DNA of 45,656 bases, from contig RCAB01000485.1 of assembly GCA_003640385.1 (NCBI GenBank), positions 1 to 45,656 on the forward strand, in the 5' to 3' direction. The stretch comes from Setaria digitata. Its lineage: Eukaryota; Nematoda; Chromadorea; Rhabditida; Setariidae. The notes under the pieces are model-generated. The model ran no database searches. It worked only from the letters and a program-made list of their open reading frames with translations, and had not been told where the DNA came from. Positions 33,501 to 43,100 of the stretch are shown here, piece after piece (within the stretch, counting starts at the first letter, position 1; the number at the start of each line of letters is the position of its first letter). A program made the position numbers and the translations under genes.

Positions 33501-33540
33501 AATCATGAGTGTTTTGCAAAGAATTACTTCCAAGAGCTGA
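30535..33540 (+). CDS. COG5: Conserved oligomeric Golgi complex subunit 5
   Basis: Eight exons: 30535-30687, 30825-31039, 31125-31266, 31389-31520, 31668-31781, 31929-32219, 32320-32493 and 32800-33540. They give 653 residues. COG5 belongs to lobe B of the COG complex, which tethers vesicles for retrograde traffic within the Golgi. The N-terminal region (about 10-170) is a helical, coiled-coil type segment (LQNLDRVQAAINREMSLL, then YQTTSRLERLYALRQILG), matching the conserved COG5 N-terminal domain. The middle has the characteristic SLGPLRRATLSHSL region. The C-terminal half is a helical bundle carried largely by the long last exon. Mammalian COG5 is about 840 residues, so this one is shorter. 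The start was chosen because it is the first ATG after the acceptor at 30520. AATAAA lies at 33647-33652. Confidence 0.9.
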
Positions 33541-34155
33541 TCGTATTAGCTTCGTTTATGCTCCCACTGTTATAATTATAATAGTTATAATTTGATTCAA
33601 ATAACTATGGAATGTGTGGATTTAATTATTAGTTCCATTCTGGATAAATAAACCTGCCACTGATTAAATAATTTTTTTATCGTTTGTTGCATAATATGAG
33701 TTAATATATTTCAATAAGTACTTCAGACTGCATATCTTTAACAGATGAAACAGTCAATTCCAATTGCCTTACTTTCATTAGTTAAAGTAGAGCATTACTT
33801 TAATTAGATGCTCTCTGTTAATTCCGGTTAAGATTTCACATAATTCTAATTGTGCCGCTAATTTCGACAGTCTTGGAAAATAGCCATACTAATAATGATC
33901 TCACTGGGCCCTAATTTCAGTAACACCGTGTGATCAGGAAGGAGAGCAACATCTTGGTTAGAGGAATACGCTGGTAACATGGGAGAGATTCCTGGAAGTG
34001 GTATTTGAGTCAATTATTCATTAATTAGTAGGATACATAACCTTAATCGTTTCAACATCTTTGGAGATATTTAGGATCTTTTGTCATCAAAGTTTAAGAA
34101 TCCGTATGAAAAGTGTCGCTCGATTTTTTCAGATAAGCAGGACAGCAACTGTTTA
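33541..34155. other. Spacer between COG5 and GTF3C6-like gene
   Basis: Contains an AATAAA at 33647-33652, about 107 bases after the COG5 stop, and a TTTAG acceptor ending at 34074 that probably marks the 5' end of the next mature mRNA. The frame between that acceptor and the chosen ATG is open but has no ATG. Confidence 0.5.
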
Positions 34156-34446
34156 ATGAAAGATGAAGAATGGGAAACAAAAACGATGGTGTTGGAAATT
34201 GGTGGTATAATGGATGTAAACATAGCACGGCAAGCTTTGAATCAGGGTGATAGTGCCATACGTCGATGCAACACGGATAATCCTATATTACAAATCTCAA
34301 ATTCCCTCTTTACAACTGAATGGAATTCAAATATAACTACTGATATGATTTTCAAATTAGAAGAGAAACAGCTTCGTTTTGTGGAATGTTCGGATGTTAG
34401 ATTAAAAGCTGAAAAAGCTCTGGTAATTGACAATGATGACAAGTAA
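34156..34446 (+). CDS. GTF3C6: TFIIIC subunit 6-like (GTF3C6) triple-barrel protein
   Basis: A 96-codon single-exon model. The sequence MVLEIGGIMDVNIARQAL, followed by NPILQISNSLFTTEWN and DMIFKLEE, matches the TFIIIC triple-barrel domain of GTF3C6 (human form: a valine-rich strand, G-I-I-D, then PILQV and a strand ending IFEE). TFIIIC binds A and B boxes of tRNA genes and recruits Pol III. The start is the first ATG after the acceptor at 34074, giving a short acidic lead (MKDEEWETK) as in the human protein. The protein is shorter than human GTF3C6 (about 213 residues), which has a long disordered tail. A donor-like CTG|GTAATT at 34422 could instead extend the gene into a downstream exon (see findings). 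The AATAAA at 34445-34450 overlaps the stop. Confidence 0.75.
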   Translation: MKDEEWETKTMVLEIGGIMDVNIARQALNQGDSAIRRCNTDNPILQISNSLFTTEWNSNITTDMIFKLEEKQLRFVECSDVRLKAEKALVIDNDDK

Positions 34447-37112
34447 TAAATGAAGTTTCCAGTGTAATTGTTAATGTGTATCCTTCAGTGAGTGCCACTG
34501 CATTTATATTTTAAGTCCTAAATGTAGCTCTTTGGAGCGTCTTTATTTCAACTTAAATTTTCGATAAAAACGAAATGACAATTTAGACCAGTGGAATGAT
34601 CCAGAGAGCAGTTCATCCGTTGGGACATTTTTTCCCGCCAGACGGCGAAGTTTTCGAAACAAGGTTTGGTGAAATTATTTTCATATTAAATTGCTTTGAG
34701 ATTTAGTTTTTCAAGATTGTTCATTTAGGAGGAGTTGTGACGTTATGGTTTTCTCGTCTGTCATATTTTTCATGTACGAAGCAGGAACGTTGTACATTTC
34801 TCAGGAAGTTTCTTTTTCATTTCCAGAAGTTTTTACATATTTTATGGCATTAAAATGTCACTGTGAGAGGGGGAGAGAGTTTGCTTGCAAGAGATTAAAA
34901 GAGAATACAATATCCATCATATTAACTGTCCTGTGGGTTTCGGAAATACTCAAAACCGAAGCAGCGACAACGGCTTTTCACTGTGCGTCTCTTTCGGAGG
35001 GCTTATGTAATTGGCCTGTGTCCGACATACGATCGATCCACCTTCATCGGACGCACAACAATGGGTGATCTCGACGTCGCTGACTGTGTTTGACTCAGTG
35101 GTATTTTTTCGAAATTAGTAATTATAAGACTGGGAGTAGTTCTGTTTCGCCCTGTCTTCCTTTTGTGGTGCAAATTTAACGTAGCTTAGGCATGCTGCGT
35201 GACTGGTTTCTTTCAAGGTTAGCACATTTTGCTCTCTGCGCCCTTGATTTGATATCTTTACTGAGCATTTGTTTGGTATATTCATAAGGTTCGTCTAAGT
35301 AGGTCCTATGTATATTCTATACCTCACATGTCATCATTGTGTTATGCAGCAAGAAACACGGATTTACGGGAATGATGTGCTGATTGATCACATTTTTTAA
35401 TGAAAGGTTCGATTTTAATTCTTTGCAGGGTATTTGGACCCACAAGTATAATGTAGATTAAAATATTTTAAACTATTATTTTGAATCCATAGTTTGATTT
35501 AGTCGCCGTATTACCCTTGCATGTCGGATTATTAAAAAAATATGAAGTTAAAATAATAAAGAAAATCACAATAAGTTCCATGATGGTTTGAATTGCTTTT
35601 GTTCCAAAAATGGAGAAAGAGATGCAGAATTGTCAATTGTTTAATAGGGTGTGGTGAATTAGGTTGATTTACATTAACATCCCGCCGATCAATAATCACC
35701 ACAGCTCAATAATGGGATTTATAAACTGAAATCATCAAGTGATCAAGTGAGGATTATTTACAAGGAATGCAAAACCTACTTAATAACACGTTATCGAAAT
35801 TAGCAAAGTGGATTTAGCATGATGGAGAACGGGCTTAAGGTTAAGTTGCATTTTTCAGGATTATCGTGCAGTACGCAGACTTGGGTTTGTTTCTTGCTGT
35901 TTATTAAAGGAATTTGAATCTGTGGTACATCGTAGTAGTCTCGGGTGTACTTTCTTAGCTTTTTCTTCTCTTCTTTTCTTTTTCAAGCTTTAACCACCTT
36001 CTTGGTAATTCGTCACAGTGTTTGAACAAACAGCCCATACCAAGTGATATGTGGAGTTCTCGAACCGAATTTGTAAGTTGGCAGCTTAAGACTCGATTTC
36101 GCTTTGTTTCTCTCTGGATGTATACTATCAAATTTCGTTCGGAAATTGTCGCCATATATTTTTCTTACCAAAATTTACTTCAACAGTTACTTCGACTTTA
36201 TTTCAGAACATAACGCGGAGAGAAACGGATTAGCTTTATCGTCGGATTCGAGTGCAATTGAAAAGGAATGTTACGTTTAGAGATGCTCATCGGAAGAGAG
36301 ATGGAGAGAGACGAGCGATCGATATGTGTTGTTGATTTGAAGTTGCCTAGTTGCACTACTGCTTCTGCCTTCCCTACACCTTCACTTCATGTCGCGTACA
36401 AGCAAAAAAAAGAACGCGAGTACTCTTTCAACTAGCGTTAATTTTTAGTTGTATTAAGTATTTGGCCACTGTTTTCACTTCGACTTTTTTTTTAGCAAAG
36501 AGTATTCCTCCATTAATTTGTTTATTTGTAGATGACGGTTTATGAAATAAAAGAATTCTATTCTATAATTTCCGGGATTGCAGGAACGAAAAGAAACTCA
36601 AAAGATTCAGATCTTGTGATGTGTATTTCTTAATTATAGCTTCTTCTCTTTGTAAGGAAGAAATGGCTCTTTTTTACTTTACAGTGAAGAAGTAAAAGTG
36701 ATGTTTCAAAAAAAAAACTAGTTTTTGAGAAAAAGTTTCTTTATACTATATTTGCTGAATGATGCAAAAAGTTGCCTATTTGATATATATTGTCTTTTCG
36801 TGGTAACTGCTTTGGTATTTCGTTCTGTAGTTGCTTTTTTCTTTTTTTAGGACAGTTTTATTTATTTGTATATGAGCTGACAGTATTAGTACTCAGTAAT
36901 CGAATTAGTCAGTAAAATAATTAACATGCTATTTATTAAAGCTGTAATAGGACTTGCTTTTCCTCAAGATGAATGTCACTATTGGTGACAGGGCGTGCGA
37001 TTATTATTCTACAAAACGGCTAAAATCAATAAACATTTTTTTGTTTCAGGTTTTGCAGGTTTAATGGAAATGTTTTGGTAGTTATTGCATAACTCTCTGC
37101 TCAGATCAAAAC
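34447..37112. other. Intergenic region upstream of SETD2
   Basis: 2.7 kb with no clear gene. A segment at 34587-34663, flanked by an acceptor and a donor, is open in two frames. A somewhat GC-richer patch at 34980-35100 may be promoter sequence. A TTGTTTCAG acceptor ending at 37049 precedes the first SETD2 coding exon. ORFs at 34745-35068 and 35955-36213 show no family likeness. Confidence 0.45.
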
Positions 37113-40100
37113 ATGAGTATTAAATTAATGAAGCGACGCTGGCTAGTGGAGGAAGTGGATGACAAGAAGGATTCAACTGAAATAGTAAGCTCACTTTCAG
37201 GAAATTCTTGAAATTTATTTGAAATGGTAAAGCTCCTTAAGATAGCGGCCATTAAAAGGTGTCTGTGAATGTTGGTATTTTTGCGAATTCTATTTCAATC
37301 AAGGATTGATTATATTTAACGCAAAACATATAATACTTGAATTATGGTATCTAGTTTCATTCAAGTTGCTGAGTATATATGAGGTATTTAGTGTGTTCAG
37401 TAGTTCGTTTTTATACAAATTTCAACCAGAATATTTTTCACTGATGAAGTTTATAATGTTTGGAAAGTATTTTTCTTGCTTACCAGGAAAACTGTCTTCT
37501 GTTGTTTGCATGGTTCGGTTATTTCGAGAGTTTAAGGTATAGCTGAAGGATTATTTTTTTCTACGAAAAAAGTGTTAAATATTTGGATTTTAATTAATAA
37601 TAAATTTATTGATTTCATGCCTTAGGTTTTCTATGTTTTAAATCGGTCGGTTTTTTTTCTTTTTTTTTGTGAGATGCTAAGAAAGATATTTTTTATCACC
37701 ACTAATCAAAAGGCAGTTAGTGAATAAAACCTTTAAAAGAAGTATGATTTTGAAATGTAAACCTTTCTTTACCAAATGTTCGAATTGGTAATTACTGCTA
37801 TGATTTCAACATTGTGCATTAAGCAAAAATAAATTTTGTTTATCCGACTAGAATTTTCTATTCACCTTTGTCTCTTAGTTACCTTAGTTGGATAATAAAG
37901 GAATAATCCAGTAAAGAAGTACATGGAGATAAGTTTGCTTATAGATGTAATTTCTCTATTATTCTTCGGCTAATATTAAATGGTTAGACGTAACTAGCTA
38001 TGATTTTCTGCTGTTGTCGCATGGCTGAGGTGAGATTTATTCTGTTTAGGGTGATGAGAGTGAGCTGGTAAAAATATCATAGTGATGGCTGTGTGCTTAC
38101 GTACAGAACCGTAATTGGTACAGTAATCCCTTGACATTCTCATTTTAATTAGTCGTCCCATTGTCTCAGAAGTGTTAATTTCTGGAATCAAGTTCTTTCC
38201 AGGTGGATATGGATGTGGATGAAAAAGACGAGTATGAAATTATATCGGAAATGGAGAAACCTGTAAATTTTCTCTCACAAAGAGATGTTGAAAATGAGGA
38301 GCCGAAGATAACTGGAGTAGATATCCACACTAAACGTAATGTTGCGAATCTAGAAATGAAAAGGCCATCAAGATGGGATGTTGGAGCACCGTTTTATATA
38401 CAATTAAATGATGCTTTAGTAAATGCAGATGAAACCGTCATGGAGAAATGTACTATTGATTTAGATGAGGCGAGAAATAGAGCTTATAACAAAACGATTG
38501 ACAAATGTGAAGAAAAGATTTTCACAAATGAGGTAGCTTCGATGAAAGTTGGCGGTGTGAAGGTAGGAGGAGATTGTATTGAAGGTGCAAAGACATCCAT
38601 TATGGAAGATGGGCAAATTAGTAATTGCGGTAATCTACTGCTTGATAAAATAGCGCTTCCATGTGATCCCTGTGATATAGCTTTGCCGCCCGAACCATCT
38701 GAAGTAAATGATCATACCACTTGTACACTTCTCTCTCACACGAGTGAAGAGAAACGTGCTTCCGAAGCTACATTAGAGAAAGGGAAAGTAATAATCAAAT
38801 GGAAATTTACGAAAACATCTAAAGAACTTCCAACTGTGGATGTAAAGATTTGGGAACCAGAAGTGGAAACAGGCGAGTTGAGGAAATTACGTCTTGAAGA
38901 ACAGCCAAAGACGATATTGGAATATGCGGAAAATTCATTGAATACAGAATCTGTTGTAGAAAATCTGCGTTCTGATTTTGACAAAAATCCATCGCATACT
39001 TTACTTCAGCATTCTGCAGATCGAAAGGAAATAGTTCTTTCATCATACTCTCCAGAGGTGCGATCGGATTTTAAACCAGGAAGTATTGCTACGTCATCTG
39101 AAGCGAACCAATCATCAAAGTGTATGGTACATGAGATGCAATTCTTGGAAAACCAGTGTACAAAACAAGAAAAAGAAGGTATGGAGCAGCCAGAGTCAGT
39201 CGAAATCGGGAAATCGAATATCTTGGAACCTGCGATGTCCTCCTCTTGTTTAAGCCGCCAATGCAGTCGCGTTTTGGAGATGAGTTCATTAGCTGTGGTG
39301 GATGATGATGCAACTGAGACAGATGCAGAAGTTAATGTTGAAAAGGCTGAGTCGTGGTTTGCGATGGATTTTCCATCAGAACTCAACTCGAAGGAGGCAA
39401 CAAAATTACCTTCTTCAGAGTCAGTTTCTGCTTTCCAACAACAATGGATAATGGATGCTTCTAAAATAGAAGGGAGTGAGGAAGTTGAACAAGATGCTTC
39501 ATTGTCATCTGCTTCTTCAGCAACATCAACTTCTATGTATTCTTTTGTTTCTACTGCGAAAATATTCTCTTCGTTGGATGCTGGTATTTTACAAACTGCT
39601 GAAGGAGAAGGAGAAGGAGAGAAAGAGATTTTCGAAACTGTTTGTACTGTAAATGCACATGTTGATTCAATGAGTTTAGCAGTCGACGAACCAGAAGTTG
39701 AACTGGCTGTAAACAGAAGTGAAGAAAAGATTAAGTCAGTGGTACAAGTTTCTCCTTCGCTGCAAGAACTGGTCAGTCAACCCGCACAGTATGAGCATTT
39801 GGATGACAATATAATACTTTGCGACGAAAATCTAATTAAAGAGGCAAAGGTAGGTATAAATTCATTGTCTTGGTCAGGTTTTTTTTTTTTTTAAGGACGA
39901 ATATGCTTCTAAATTCTCTCTATGTAATTAGTTTGCTTTAAAGTTAAATTCAGCTGCGTTATATATCAAGAGATAATCATTTATTGGAGGTTGTGCGTTG
40001 CTTTTGTGAGCCAACATCGGAGGAAATAGCAGAAGGTCGTGGTTGCAGTTCTGGCTGCATCAATCGAGAACTTTATACAGAGTGTGGTTCACGGTGTCCA

Positions 40101-43100
40101 AGTGGGTTGGGATGTGCCAACAGGCGTTTTCACAATGTTAGTAATGCAGACCAAGTTTTTCTTTGAGATATCCTAATTAAGGATGAAATCTTATTTAGAA
40201 CTTTTTTCATCCCTGATATTTTTACATCTCCAGAAACAATATGCAAAAGTGGAAGTATTCAATGCTGGTGTAAAAGGTTGGGGATTAAGAGCTGCGGAGC
40301 CACTTGAACCGTAAGTTTTATAATGTTTCCTCAGTCAGTGTTATCATTAGTACAACATTAATGCTATTTTTTCTGGGTCATAGATGGAAGCAAATCTGGA
40401 TTGGTGTTTTGCACAGTACAGAGTAGCAAACTTTTGTTTGCGACGAAAGCATTCCATAGAGTAGTGCCCTGTTTTTGCTTTCATAACATTTTCTAAAATT
40501 TTCAGTGGTCGTTTCATAATTGAATATGTTGGTGAAGTCATTGATGCTGAGGAAATGATACGACGTGGAAGGAGGTTATTTATTTTGGAAATATGGAAAG
40601 GAGGAGAAAAGAAAGCATTTTCACATTCGGGGAATACAGGCTTTCTGCTATTTCAGGTACGGTAAAGACCCAAAGCATGTACATCACTATCTCATGGCTT
40701 TAAAGAATGGTGCCGTAATAGATGCAACTGCAAAAGGAAATGTTTCTCGATTCATAAATCACTCCTGTGATCCGAATTGTGAAAGCCAAAAGGTATATAT
40801 AATTTTTTGGTGCTTTGCTCTGCTCTTTATTCAGTTTACTTCTTTTTTTATCCCACTCTATGCTGTTTATTTTAAAAAAGACTGGTGGCTTCGAAAAGAT
40901 TTTTAAGTTAGTTTTTTCTAGATAATTAAATAATTCCCAGTCCAAGTATTTTTTCTTGCTTCGAAATACATACCAAAAAAATCTGGTAGCATAGGAAAGT
41001 TGTGAATTGTCTTTTTAAATTACAGTTGTCGAATACCGAAGTGCAATGTCAAAGTTGGTGAGTTTTCCTGAGATGCGCTTGTTATGGATTATGCGGAAAG
41101 GTGATCGAATTAATATGCTGAAATGCACAAAAGTATCGAGACAACTGTAATTTACAAAGAAAATTTTTAAGATGACTTCCTATAATTTTGACTAGATTGA
41201 GTATAAGGTTCCTTTATTATTGCGTTGAAGTTTTTTTTTTCGCAGCATAATCACTTCCTTTTATCAGAAAAGCCTCTCTTATCTTTCAATACTACGTTTT
41301 GGTTCATTAACTTGCACATGTACTTCATGAGTTTGACTTTTAATAAGTTTCTCCTGCTGTTTACCAGTACTTGTCCATTCACCAGTTGAACTTCTGCTTA
41401 ATAGATTTATGAACAGAAAAAGGAGTGAGATTTTATATGGCAAACGAGAAGGCACTAATGTTCTATTTTACGTATTAATTCCTTTGTGAGGAACAGGATA
41501 TGAGTCTTAACTAAAAATCTCTAGTCCATAACACGTTGCAGTATACGGCATAGTATTGGAAATTCCTGCTAAAACTTATATTCCATCTTTACTAGGAAAA
41601 AACAATGGTTTCTTGTTACCTTTGCAGTATATTTCCTAATTATTGAGAAAAATAACGGTAGGATTCATGTAACCGGTTTACACTTAAGTTTAATCACCAA
41701 ATAGAATATTTTAGTCAAATTTTTTATTTAAAAAAAAGGATTATAGTGGACGGTTAATCGTCAGTTGCGAGTTGGTTTCTTCGTGATCAAACCAATTGCC
41801 TTGGGAGAAGAGATCGTTTTCGACTATCAGCTGGAACGTTACGGGTAATTTGTTATATCTAATTTCGTATCTTAATAAGCGAATCATCTATTATTTCAGC
41901 GTTACTTATGAATACTGCTATAATTTAAAATGATACGTCTCATCCGACGTCTTTATTGATCATGAAATTATTTCGATTTTATGTAGATAGTTCTGCAAAA
42001 ACGGTACGAAATAAATCGCGGTACGAAATAATTCGTAACGAACAAAACAGTCTAGTGAGTATTAGGATTGAGATATTTTTTTTATCCTTATCTGTAGAGG
42101 ATTAGGATACGAGTTAGAGGATTTGAAAGTTTATTGAATTCAGACGAAAGGCGCAGCGGTGTTTCTGTGGTGCTGCAAACTGTCGAGGCCGAATAGGTGA
42201 TGACAGTGAAAGCGAGGAAGGAGAGGAAGACAGAATCAGTGATGAAGCCGAAATGGAAGCCGGTGAAGTAGATGACGAAATTCCATTAGCCAAACACAAG
42301 ATGAAATCAGAGAAAAAAGAGAAAAGCTCACGAAATACTACAAAGAGGAAAAAGCAAGCATCAGCTCAACGTTACAATAAGGTATTTTTCAAGTTTTACT
42401 TCCATCATATTTCTCAAGTACCAATGAATTTGTTCTTCCCTTGTTTTGGTTGTTTATGATAAAACTGATCCTTGTTTCCAGGCGATAGTGAATGCTTTGT
42501 CACGAGGGCCCCCTCGAAATCGTAGTCAAGTTCGTGACCTGGTCAGGTTAATGGTGCAGGTAGAACAGGCCCCGCAACGGTCGTCTCTAATACAGTGTAT
42601 ACGATTTGCGCATCCTGATGTTCTGCGACTTTTTATCCAAGAAAGTGGTTCGTTTTGTTGATGTACTTTTATTTAAATTTATCTTCTGCTATCAAGCGTA
42701 TGAGGTTTTGTTGTTTTAAGAACACTGGCTCATAAAGTATAGATAATCTTGTTATTTTTTTCAGGTTTAAGGCTTCTATACGTTTTCTTAGCTACGGATT
42801 ATCCAATCGATGATGAACAGTCGGTTTTACAGCTCCAAATCAAGTCCCTTGATCTGCTAGACGTTATGCCTGTTATTAATAAGAACCAAGTAATTGATAG
42901 CCACTTAGCTTCAACTGTCGAGAAAATCGCCAATAAAGTGAGTTTTCATTTTTCCATCCTCTCGAGGTTTTTTCTTTTATTTTTATTTTTTGCAGAAGTT
43001 TCATACACTGAAAAAATTGTCGCTTTTTAGAGAGGTGCGGTAAATGAAATTGTGGAAGATGTGATGAGGCGATTAGTAGATGCAGTGTGTTGTGATGTAC

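Noticed and set aside
34745..35068. 107-codon plus-strand ORF upstream of SETD2
   Set aside because: No ATG-context, splice or family support; cysteine-rich translation looks like random reading of intergenic DNA.
39006..39386. 126-codon minus-strand ORF inside the large SETD2 exon
   Set aside because: Antisense shadow of a long acidic coding exon whose plus-strand frame is continuous and fits the gene.
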